The position numbers and the translations under genes were made by a program. Positions 21,334 to 30,665 of a stretch of DNA of 58,670 bases are shown here, one piece after another (positions within the stretch are counted from its first letter, which is position 1; every line of letters starts with the position of its first letter). Under the pieces are notes generated by a model. The model was not told where the DNA came from. It worked only from the letters and a program-made list of their open reading frames with translations, and made no database searches. The stretch is from Podaxis mareebaensis (Eukaryota > Basidiomycota > Agaricomycetes > Agaricales > Agaricaceae): the NCBI GenBank assembly GCA_018524725.1, contig JAEUWP010000450.1, forward strand, positions 1 to 58,670, in the 5' to 3' direction.

Positions 21334-22952
21334 ATGGATTCTCTGACACCTGATACTCTTTTCTCTGCAATTCGACAAGCTCAGATGCTTCAGGTATGCC
21401 CCCGCCTGCCCAGTGACTCGAATTTACCCAATGCTTATTTTGTGGTGGACAGTATGCAAAAGGTGGGATGTTTCTTCCAATCGGCCTCTTTCCAACCTGA
21501 CATTTGATAGCGGCCATGGTCGCGGCATTTGCATACGACTATCTGAGTATGCTCCCTCAGGAGGTATGGGTCATAGTCCTGGTATCACTTATTACATGAC
21601 ACAGATGGATTGACGACTGGCGGTGACAGATAGCGAATATATGGATGGCCAAATGGACTGGTCTCAGTTTCTTCTATATCCTTTGTCGCTATACTCTGTT
21701 TGTCGATCTTCTACTTCTGATGCTCAGTAAGTAGGCCCGTCTGTTATCTAATTAAAATGTTGACGCGTTCTTCAATCGACAGTGGGGAAGACTGGTAGCC
21801 AGCATGTATGCAAATACTTTCATCGATGATGCTATCCATTCACCTAGCCTGTTCACTAGATTGAGTCATGTTTTCCACTAATAGCCGTTGATACGTGTAA
21901 GTACTGTGCTATGGTCTTGCATCTCGCACTCACGAAACTGCAGGGATTGCTTCACTCGTGGTGGCTTCTGCAATGTGTGAGCCTAGTCAACGTCATCCCC
22001 TATCCGAAATCTTTTTCTCATGTGCTTGATCCAAGTGTGCTTTTGCCTACGTGCGTATGCATTGATGGGTGCATCAAGAAGGGCGGCCATCATTGTAGGG
22101 ATTCTCGCCGCTGTGAGACTATATTTATGCTTTATATGGTTAAACCGTTACCCGCAAGCTGATAGCATGGTTCAACGTAGGCGGTCATTTTCAGTGCAAT
22201 CGGAATAGATATATTGGCCACAGTACAGATCGCGGAAGCCACTCACAGCGATGAGTTGAAGATGTTGGATCATATACCGGCATTGGGTGACTGAAGCATT
22301 TAGTCAACAGCATCTAGTCCATCAGCTTATAATCATATAGCATTATTCCCACCATGTAGCGCGATATCCCCATCAGCAGCGCAGGTTGATATTCCTATGA
22401 TCGGAAACGTGATCATCTTGGTGGTTGACCTGAGTGAGTTCAACGCCGCTCACGTAGCCAAGCCTTCTGACAGCACCCCTCCCTGCTTAGTACTTACACT
22501 CCTGGTTCTCTGGGCGAAGATCCAAAGATATCGCAAGAGTGTCAGTGGCCTCGTCAATAATATATACCGGGATGCCCTTGTCTATTTCTGCCTCAACCTT
22601 CGTGAGTGATCACCCGTTCGTAAATGATTTGCTGAAGCAACGGGATATGAACCAGTGGCCTCAATTGTTGCTCTGATCTTGCATTACGAGCTCCCGGGAC
22701 TTCTGGTCCAAGTTGGGCCTATGTCAGTCAATCGTATCATTTATCCCTACCCGCCCCCTCACTCATCCTTTCCTTAGTTTTGGGCCACTTATGTATAGCA
22801 TTCTGTCTTGCCGAGTCCTTTTGCGGCTTCGTCAGCACACCCGGAACGGTTACTCGTTTGGTGAAGATATCTCTGCCGCACTGGAAACGCAGGAACACCT
22901 CACGACTTTGCGATTTATACATAGTACGCTCCACCAGGAGGAAGTAGATTGA
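21334..22952 (+). CDS. DUF6533-type multi-pass membrane protein (copy A)
   Basis: Member of a large basidiomycete family of proteins with about seven membrane spans and no established function. Recognisable blocks in order: MVAAFAYDYLSMLPQE; IWMAKWTGLSFFYILCRYTL with FVDLLLLML (exon 21630-21726); CFCLRAYALMGASRRAAIIV; IFSAIGIDILATVQIA; LVLWAKIQRYRKSV; NIYRDALVYFCLNL; SIVALILHYELPGLLVQVGP; and a final FGPLMYSILSCRVLLRLRQH ending at 22,952. Around eleven small exons are needed. First exon 21334-21393, then a 10-nt exon (21453-21462) and 21511-21563; the last exon begins at 22,778. Middle boundaries are tentative. The 97-nt exon has the same length in the two other copies (29,378-29,474 and 47,530-47,626). 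Confidence 0.75.
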
Positions 22953-23197
22953 GTCATTTCAACGCCAAAGCAAAGCAGATCGTGTACGTCGCTCCTCTAC
23001 CGAGAATGAGAATGCTCGAAGCGACTGTTACTACTTGAAAAGAAGGCTTTGCCTGGTATTTTGAGAGTGCATGTTCATCCAATTTTCAAGGTAGTGTTGA
23101 GCACGTGCTTCTGTTCTTCAAGAATGCTTAGGTATTAGAGAGATAACGAACAGTATACGGAGTATGGCGTCCTTGCAAATACAGTGGTTACTATCTT

Positions 23198-24904
23198 CTA
23201 TCGGCGATAAAGCCAGTCCGGAGTCCATGAGTCTACTGTCAAATCAAGCTGACAACCTCGTTGAACGATTCTACTACAGCTCTGCTTGACCTCTGTTGTC
23301 CATTCTAGATCTATATCTTCAAGGCGAGCTTTCAGTCTGGAATGCGGATAATAGGACCAACGGCGTAGGACATCGAATAGCATTTGTCCAATCCACGCCT
23401 TCGTATCGCCGCGTTTGAAGGATACACACCCTATTATGGATATGCTTTGAAGAACGGGTGCTTCAGGATCCATAAACACCGTCAAGACCCGTTCAATGGT
23501 AAGATCATCGCATCCACGTAGTGTTATCTCCTTTAACCCATGTCTTCCGAGCAAGATAGTTCCTAGGAGTCTATGGTCGCAGATCTCCGCGCCAATCAAC
23601 TCGAAACTTTCGATCATGTTAAGTGGTAACTTGGCCATAAATAGGCCAGCGACATCTGGATCTACTCCAATAGATACCTGCTCCCACCGCAGTCGGCGAA
23701 GTTCCGGAAATCGAAGGAACGCGAGAAAAGCTTCGCTTGGGTGCATGGAGTAAGCCCACCTGGAGCTTCGTAGGTAGGAGAGTATGATGATCTCGTTGAT
23801 CTTGAGCGGGTTCGATACTTTCGACTGGAGATCTGGCTCGGAACAGTCGAACTCCACGAGATTCTTGCAGCGCAGCAACAGTTTAACGCATTCGTTTGGA
23901 TGCAGCCGCCGCAGCTTGACAATCGTTATCGTGTACCAAGAAAAATTGAGCGGTGGAACGGCCTTCTCGAGTATGAGTTGCTCGAGAGAAGGGGAGTAAC
24001 AGTCCGGATTTACCAAGAACCTGGGCTGTTCCGTATTGCTGATAATCGTAAGATTCTTCAGCGCGGGGAAGAGGGTAATATTTTGAGAGGATAGTTTTTG
24101 GACGAGCCAGGTTGAAGGGGGGTTCTCCAGTCGAAGCGAGAACATCTTATCGACGCTCTCATTCTGAAACATCGCCGAGGCAATTGGATCCCATAGTATA
24201 TTCCAATCGGCTGTGCTCCGAGTATCTCGGTAGTTCCAACTGATCTCCAGATGAATTGGCAATTCTCGGGAATTTTTGATGTAAAGACGCAGTAGTCTGG
24301 TCTTCTGGGGTACATTGGTCGTTGTTACGCCAACACTCACAGCCGCCCAAATCACAGGGGTCGAGCGTGACAGCGTGCGCCACCGTGAAGAAACAGACCC
24401 AAGAGTCATAGCAACATGGTGGTGTCGCTTACTATCGCGTGATTTCGAGTGGATCTGGATGTCATGAGGTGGCAGAGGACAAGCATGGCGGAAAATGAGT
24501 CCTAATACGTGATCTGGGACTCTCTGCGTCGGATCAGTTGGGCGAGTGGAAACACCAGCATTCTGGGATTGGCAGACTGTGGCGATTGGTTGGTTGAGCT
24601 CAGGAAGCTTTTTGACAACCGTTGAGAAGGTTTTCCAAAATTTAAATCGCGAAGACGGAAGTGAGGTCAGAGTGTCGGAGTAGGATACATCTACTGATCG
24701 ACGAGAAACGGTGTTTGCTTTTCGTTGTAGCGAGTGGAAGGTGGTGGAGTTACGACGACAATTGTCATGGCTGGAGTCGATGGGGAAAAGGGCTGTTCGG
24801 ATTTGGCCGTGCAGGGCAGTAGACGAAAGGTCTCCAGCAGGGTGTGGCACTCGGAGGGCAGGTCGACGCTTCATTGGATGTTGAGGCAAATTGCTCGATA
24901 ACAT
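23198..24904 (-). CDS. F-box protein with leucine-rich C-terminal region
   Basis: A single uninterrupted frame of 568 codons. Residues ~125-205 resemble the fungal F-box: RVPDHVLGLIFRHACPLPPH, then LGSVSSRWRTLSRSTPVIWA. F-box proteins tie substrates to the SCF (Skp1-Cullin) ubiquitin ligase. The rest shows irregular leucine-rich repeats (FPALKNLTII, SPSLEQLIL, FPELRRLRW, GLKEITLRGCDDLTIERVL), the usual substrate-facing part in this expanded agaricomycete family. The first ~120 residues are basic and low in structure. Unlike its neighbours it has no intron. Ends 246 bp past the DUF6533 stop, converging with it. Confidence 0.85.
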   Translation of the reverse strand: MLSSNLPQHPMKRRPALRVPHPAGDLSSTALHGQIRTALFPIDSSHDNCRRNSTTFHSLQRKANTVSRRSVDVSYSDTLTSLPSSRFKFWKTFSTVVKKLPELNQPIATVCQSQNAGVSTRPTDPTQRVPDHVLGLIFRHACPLPPHDIQIHSKSRDSKRHHHVAMTLGSVSSRWRTLSRSTPVIWAAVSVGVTTTNVPQKTRLLRLYIKNSRELPIHLEISWNYRDTRSTADWNILWDPIASAMFQNESVDKMFSLRLENPPSTWLVQKLSSQNITLFPALKNLTIISNTEQPRFLVNPDCYSPSLEQLILEKAVPPLNFSWYTITIVKLRRLHPNECVKLLLRCKNLVEFDCSEPDLQSKVSNPLKINEIIILSYLRSSRWAYSMHPSEAFLAFLRFPELRRLRWEQVSIGVDPDVAGLFMAKLPLNMIESFELIGAEICDHRLLGTILLGRHGLKEITLRGCDDLTIERVLTVFMDPEAPVLQSISIIGCVSFKRGDTKAWIGQMLFDVLRRWSYYPHSRLKARLEDIDLEWTTEVKQSCSRIVQRGCQLDLTVDSWTPDWLYRR

Positions 24905-25592
24905 GATTAAAGGTTGTTATAAGTGATAATAAACGGAAGGGGAAGGCATTGCAGGATACGAATCCTGTTTGTCTTTTATACTTATGCGCAGCAAAGTTGC
25001 AACATTGATTATATGATTCAGCCTAAGCAATGTCTTTTGATTTGAGGTTTTCCAGTACTGCCTCAACTTGACCTTACGTCTTGTATTGCCTCCTGGCCCA
25101 TATGACTCATGAGCTTTCATGGCTTCGACGTTGCGAACAGCTCCAATTTTGGCGCAACAGCAATGGCTCTTCAGGATTATCCACTGTCGCCGGTGCTTAC
25201 AAGAGACTTCCGATAGGCACAGCACTATTGATCTATTATTACTGTATCAGTCAATTGCTGTTTATTATTACATCTCTGTTCCGCCGCCTAGCTGATAACA
25301 GTACACGGGAAAAAAAGAAACACAAGTCCAAGTTGAACCAATGGACTACCCGAGGAACCAAGAAACTATAACACATTCAGGTTGGCTTATGAAGAACGAT
25401 AGAGCATTGAAGGAGTAATACAGTCCCGGATCAGAGGACGTGGTAGTATGCTCGTGACGGGCGTTAATCACAACGAACTGGGTCGACTTGAGTGTCAGGT
25501 TTGTTCCGGGCCAACTTATGGGCCCTCGTTGTCCCCGTGACGATTCCAGTCAGATCTCAGGGCACTCGAAGGCGAACAGCAGTGAGATTAAA
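24905..25592. other. intergenic stretch with no supported gene
   Basis: Lies between the start of the F-box gene and the end of HUS1. Short open frames only; no repeat or RNA gene seen. The first part is expected to hold the F-box promoter. Confidence 0.45.
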
Positions 25593-26745
25593 TCACCCAT
25601 CCCCGTCAATGATCGCTGGGATGTAGAAGGTCAACACGCCCCCTACGTCAGTTGCATCGCCGATGTAAACATAGAGAATCAGGCAGTGATTTTGGCATAC
25701 GCCTACTCTCGTGGTCAATGGGCTGGTACAAAACGGGAAATGGAGGGGAGATGCACAAACAGGCTATGGTTGTTGTTGATATGACGTGGCTGTTGAGGAA
25801 TTTGAGGAAACTCCGGATGGATACATGAACACAGAAAAGTTTATCAGGGTCGACTTCCTTTTCCCCTTCTTCTGTATTTTGCTCATCGTTGACTGCAGAG
25901 TTTTTCAGAAGATGTTAAGGGAAGAACAAAGAAAGACAAACATTTCGGGTTCATGAGATTCTTCCACTCGGTTTGCACTTGAACGGTCTCTGTGCTTATC
26001 GAGAGTTGCAACTTGCCGCTGTTGTTGGCCCGGAAGGCAAGGATATCGGACATTGGCCGAAGTCTTTCCACGATCGTCCGGAGTTTTTGTAGTGGGGGTA
26101 GGAGAACATGAAGCTACGGTTCTTGAGTACCAACGACTCTAAAGCTGACGGACTAAACTCACATCTGGATCAGGGCACAACGGTTCTGCAAGCCTTGCAA
26201 CTTCGTGGGGTTTCATGACATCAACAAGTACATCGTGAGCTACCTTTACACGTCGTCCTACATGTGTCGTTCCAATAATCTCAAATTTCAGTGCTGCACG
26301 ATCGTTCTTCTTGGTTAATTTCATGACAATATCTTCCGCTTGGTACGCGGTAGCCGAAGTAGAGGACGCGGATGCAGATCTTAACGCTGCAAGAAGTGCT
26401 TCCGAGGATATGGCCATTGTTATTTCGTTATTTGCGCTGGATTGAATCCGATAGTCAGCAAAGATAGATTCGACTTTGATCTGCCTGCATGACCGTATGG
26501 GTTCAACATTTCAATAAGTTTTAGGGAATGGACGTACGACCAAACTTGTGTTCCACCTTCATTGGCTTCATGGTTACAGATAATGTGCATCGTTTCTGGG
26601 GTAAACTTAATGATGAAGAGTTTCTGCAACTTCTCAATCGCTTGCGTAATTTCTGGGAAACTTCAGGCATTTATGGGGAGGGAAATCAGGTTAGCTACTG
26701 ACTGTAGAAGACAGAAACAGCTTCTATCGTCGCACGGAACTGCAT
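25593..26745 (-). CDS. HUS1: checkpoint clamp protein HUS1
   Basis: Subunit of the 9-1-1 (Rad9-Rad1-Hus1) clamp, a PCNA-like ring loaded at damaged DNA in the nucleus to activate the checkpoint kinase. Exons on the minus strand: 26745-26699, 26660-26538, 26484-26163, 26113-25942, 25892-25761, 25702-25593, giving 301 aa. Family landmarks in order: N-terminal MQFRATIEAVSVFYSHF, then ITQAIEKLQKLFIIKFTPET, VESIFADYRIQSSANNEI, MAISSEALLAALRSA, VAHDVLVDVMKPHEV, LLPPLQKLRTIVERL, and C-terminal FCVHVSIRSFLKFLNSHVI and ILYVYIGDATDVGGVLTFYI. All phases agree. The first intron is only 38 bp, short but phase-consistent. Divergent from the Maf-type gene with 150 bp between start codons. Confidence 0.92.
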
Positions 26746-26895
26746 ATTTTGTGTTCTAGTCAACCGCGTTGATAAGTTCAAGGTGTCAGCTGAGCATGTG
26801 AGATGGAATAAACGCGTTTGTCACACAGCCGTCACGAGGAGCGCGCAACAACAGTATTACACCGTTCCCACGCCTCCGTCACCTGTACCCTTATC
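26746..26895. promoter_or_regulatory. 150-bp bidirectional promoter, HUS1 / Maf-type gene
   Basis: Only 150 bp separate the two start codons. The gap contains an AACGCGTTTG-like element (about 26,811-26,820) with an ACGCGT core; in ascomycetes ACGCGT is the MluI cell-cycle box bound by MBF, fitting a DNA-replication/damage gene. That link is inference for this species. Confidence 0.5.
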
Positions 26896-27975
26896 ATGTC
26901 GAAACACATCCTCCCACACGCACTCCAGATCCCGGCGATCAAGAAACTTGAAGGGAAGCGTATAGTACTCGCATCAAATAGCTCAAGAAGGAAAGACATT
27001 CTACAAATTTTCGTCCGTAATTTTTATGTTTCGGATGAGAGTTCAAGTTAACCCCTGTCTGCGATTACGCAAAGGTGATTTAGGGTCTAGCACCAGACGT
27101 TGTGCCTTCGACCTTCGAAGAAAATCTTCCGATTAGTTCCTTCGAGGATATACATGAATACCCAGTGGCTACTGCCTCGCACAAAGCGATCGAGGTGTAT
27201 GAACGGCTCGTCGTGCGTCCCCATTGTTGGCCTACATAGGAGTTTGACGTCCGACGACCCAGGATCTAGCAACAAGACCCTGATAACCCACCAGACCTCG
27301 TCATCGCAGGTGAGCTTCTTACGCATGGAGATGTTCCAGTTATCGGGCTGATTGTCTAATCTTAGCTGACACTGTTGTATTAACGCATGCCTTGCCGTCG
27401 ACGTCCCAGACTTCTTACGCTGATCTTCCACAAATTAGCCAGGAACTTTTGGAGAAACCAGTTGATAAAAAAGATAACTTGAGAATGTTGTTGGATCTCA
27501 ACGGCGGGGTATGCGAAGTAGTCACTGGCGTCAGTATCGGTTGGTAACCTTCTGACCTTCCGCTTCAATACATTGATTCTGATTTCTTGCCGGGGCCATT
27601 AGTTTATCCTGTAATATACTCCCCCGGATACAACGTCAAGTGCGTACGTGGTAACTGGCATCCATCGTCAGGGAATTAACATTATACAGGTCGATCGATG
27701 AGCGTTCTCTCGTCTATTTTGCCGACAATCCCAAACACATCGTTGAAGCGTACGTTGAAAGCGGTGAAGGACTCGATCGCGCAGGAGGATTCGCCATCCA
27801 GGTAATTCTCCCCTCGACCACGTTTAAGTTTACTCATATGAGACAGGGCCTTGGAGGAATTTTGATACGGAAGGTTGAAGGAGACTATCATAATATAGTC
27901 GGGTTCCCTGCCGCGTCGTTCTTCAAGTTACTAGACATTCTCGTAGAGGAAGATCCCGATTTCTTGGAAGTCTAG
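26896..27975 (+). CDS. Maf-type nucleoside triphosphate pyrophosphatase
   Basis: Maf proteins hydrolyse non-canonical or damaged nucleotides (dTTP/UTP, m5UTP, pseudo-UTP types) to monophosphate and pyrophosphate. Exons: 26896-27012, 27084-27209, 27270-27309, 27366-27539, 27603-27639, 27690-27801, 27847-27975 (244 aa). Signatures: KRIVLASNSSRRKDIL near residue 21 (the phosphate-binding S..RR motif), then GLAPDVVPSTFEENL. DLVIAADTVVLTHALPSTSQ holds the catalytic Asp, followed by LEKPVDKKDNLRMLLDLNGG, CEVVTGVSI and GEGLDRAGGFAIQGLGGILI. The C-terminal GFPAASFFKLL is standard for the fungal/human ASMTL-like Maf domain. Complete, with no missing key residue. Transcribed away from HUS1. Confidence 0.92.
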
Positions 27976-28030
27976 GTATCCCAGTACCAGCAAATGGACG
28001 ATAACTGAATCGTTCCGAACGCCGCCCATG

Positions 28031-28178
28031 TATGGCGTTATTTCTGCTGGAATATTCAGTATCAAAAAGTGTCAGCAATTTTGAAAAGTGTCAGAAATTA
28101 ANACTTTTTAATTTCTGACACTTTTCAAAATTGCTGACACTTTTTGATACTGAATATTCCAGCAGAAATAACGCCATA
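28031..28178. repeat. 148-bp perfect palindrome, foldback MITE candidate
   Basis: Two 70-bp arms (28,031-28,100 and 28,109-28,178) are exact reverse complements around an 8-bp loop that includes the window's only N (28,102). The arm starts TATGGCGTTATTTCTGCTGG. Each arm holds two copies of AAAAGTGTCAG followed by CAATT or AAATT. CCCATG flanks both ends (28,025-28,030 and 28,179-28,184), as a target duplication would. Located 56 bp after the Maf-type stop codon. Confidence 0.85.
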
Positions 28179-28392
28179 CCCATGAACGAGCAAATCGATA
28201 TTTTTTTTTCTAAAACCACGTTTTGTCCGGCTCCGGTTGATCAAATGTGTGCGTGCGCGTGAGTACTAATCATACGAACTTCCTCGACGTTACATTACTA
28301 CAGCGGCGATGATTTGATGACATGTTCCATTCTTACCTCTTAGAGGGCCGTTCCCATCGAGATTCTGGGATTTGGGACAATTCAGCTTCAAC

Positions 28393-28575
28393 TCAGTTTT
28401 CCCTGAAAATCCATTTAAGGCGGTTTTTACGAATATGCTCTCCGCATCTTCCCGTGTAGACCTGGATTAGTGCCTCCAATTGTGAGGTCATAGTTCTTTG
28501 TAAGCTTCTATTCAAGTCTTCTGACAGGGTAGCCACGTTGTCAGCTACCTTCAGGCTATCTTGATGACCAGACAT
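28393..28575 (-). CDS. possible small hypothetical protein, 60 aa
   Basis: An ATG-started frame reading SLKVADNVATLSEDLNRSLQ then TMTSQLEALIQVYTGRCGEH, an amphipathic, coiled-coil-like composition with protein-like codon use. No homolog recognised. It may be one exon of a longer gene or a leftover fragment; no splice partner was found. Confidence 0.3.
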   Translation of the reverse strand: MSGHQDSLKVADNVATLSEDLNRSLQRTMTSQLEALIQVYTGRCGEHIRKNRLKWIFREN

Positions 28576-29077
28576 ACGCAGTAACGTAATTCTACCAGTA
28601 CGTAACAGGTAATCAACAGCACCCTCGAATCAAGTCGCCTTTTTCGAAGGAAATAAACCTTAGGATCGGTGAGTAACATATAAGTATAGCTCAAATCCAG
28701 GGACTGAACGTTGATCACCACAAGATTAAGGAACTAGTCGCAGGGGTGATTCACATACAAGCAGGTCACTGGTTCACGAGTTAGTTTGCTTTACCTTCGG
28801 GATTTTCCATTTCAATTGAGATAACCTTCCTGGTGCGAAAAATTTCCGCACCAACCGGGCGTAGTAAGCAGTTGGTAAGCGGCGAGATTTAGGTTTGAGC
28901 TCCTATTCATTTCATTTCCCCACCCAATAGTTTGGTATGGGTGTTAGGTACGTACAGACTATGGACCTGTGAAAGTCCAAACAGCCTTTCGACATGCTAC
29001 TACCACCCAGTGCTTTACTGCTTAGCTTCGCTGCTGGCGGTGGAGTTCATCCTTAACCACCAATACGTCTTCTGATC
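28576..29077. other. intergenic stretch, nothing recognised
   Basis: About 500 bp with no supported frame, before the second DUF6533 gene; presumably includes its promoter. Confidence 0.4.
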
Positions 29078-30665
29078 ATGCATCCTGCTGGACCGGAAAA
29101 AACTGCGCTTATACTCGTCGGCCAGTTTCAGGCCTTGGAGGTACGTATCGTCATTTCCTTCTGTAAGCTCCGTACAGTTCATCTTGGTATTCTGGCTTGT
29201 AGTACATCAGAGGCACGTAGAAGAGCCAACTGAGCGGGTAGCTGTCGCTGACCAAAACAACTTCAGTCGCACTAGTCACTCTCTTCTTCTATGATTACAT
29301 ATCCTCTTTGAAGAGAGAGGTGGGTACCAACCGAATCTTCAGTTTCTGGCCGCCTCTACATACCCATATCACAACAGATTTCCAGCATTTGGGTTGGAAA
29401 ATGGACAACTCTCAACGTGCTGTACTGCCTCTCTCGCTACACTCCTTTCATTAATTTCCTCGACATGGTGTTGAGTAAGTTTGCTCTGAACGAGGAAATG
29501 CAGTTATTCTGAATGGTTTCGACAAGCTCTCCTGATTGAGGTTCCCGTGCGTCGACATTCTTTGCATTTTTCCACTTTGCTCAATGAACTCTAGCCCGAG
29601 TATTGCATGCCCATGTTCCAGTTTAACATGTGTAAGTTCCCAGCTCCTTTGGCTGGTCGCACGTACTAGGCTGAACTTACCTTAGGGACCGCTAGCATTG
29701 GAATCACCATTGCAGAGGGTAATATAACTGACTTACCTAGCTCGTCTTTTTGCCTAACTCGCACCTTTCGTCCTATAGCGTGTTTCTGCTTACGAGCCTA
29801 CGCACTGTGGGGTGCATCTCGCAAAGCGGCTGTCTTTTTGATTGGGTTGTTTTCTGTATGTTATTTCTAAATTTTGGATATTGTTTTTGCTTAATGTGGT
29901 TGTCCAAAGGCTATGGTAATCACTGGTTTCACCATCAACGTGTTTGTGGCTACAACCGCTACTAGTATGTATCGATTATATCAATCCGTTTCTTCTGCCC
30001 CTTAATTCCCTTGCCACAGTGATCAAACCGCCGTTTCATGCTCCTCACTTTCCCCGATGCATTCTTAAAATGGAAGCAGGAAACTATTCGATATGCGGGT
30101 GGATTATCATTACAATCGTGGACACAAGTGAGCATTATGAGCAAGGTAGAGATATCTTGGGCCGCTGCTAACTATGTTTCTAGCGTTGATCTTAATGATC
30201 ACATATGCCAAGGCTCGACTATATTGCTCATTTACAGGTGGTCGGAATACCCTCCTCAACCGGATATATCATGATGCGCTCGCATACTTCTTTTGCAATC
30301 TTCGTGAGTACAACGGATTCGCTGCCCCCACCGAGCTTACAGCAAGGACAGTTATATGTGTTACGTCCACACTCTTCTACTTCGTTGCTCCGGGGCCTAT
30401 CAAAGCAACCTCGTCAAGGTCAGTCCTTTGTCTTTGACTATTGGTAAGATACTGAATGATCTTCTCACAAATATCTTCATGTAGCTTCGGTTTAGCAATG
30501 TCCAACATGCTCTCCTGTAAAATCATGCTCCGCCTTCGTGAATATGGGAACAGTCACCTGCTGGATCATGATATCACGTCTTTGAGCACGCGCACGGTGC
30601 CATCTACATTGCGTTTTGCGCACAGGACGACGGATGTAGAAATGACTATTCCGGAAGAACGTTGA
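29078..30665 (+). CDS. DUF6533-type multi-pass membrane protein (copy B)
   Basis: Paralog of the gene at 21,334. Starts MHPAGPEKTALILVGQFQAL (29078-29140). The family blocks follow: LFFYDYISSLKRE (ends 29,319); IWVGKWTTLNVLYCLSRYTP and FINFLDMVL (exon 29378-29474, 97 nt); CFCLRAYALWGASRKAAVFL; VITGFTINVFVATTAT; GWIIITIVDT; LILMITYAKARLYCSFTGGR; NRIYHDALAYFFCNL; VICVTSTLFYFVAPGP; and FGLAMSNMLSCKIMLRLREY, ending in TIPEER at 30,665. Around ten exons. The join between exon 1 and the LFFYDY exon (29,141-29,285) could not be made in phase, so either a small exon was missed or this copy carries a frameshift. The rest joins well. Function unknown. Confidence 0.7.

Noticed and set aside
26661..26698. 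38-bp first intron of HUS1 as evidence of a broken gene
   Set aside because: Short, but it gives correct phase and a continuous match to the HUS1 N-terminus, so a real small intron is more likely than a defect.
28031..28178. Transcription terminator hairpin of the Maf-type gene
   Set aside because: Fungal polymerase II does not use long perfect hairpins as terminators, and the 6-bp flanking duplication points to an insertion.
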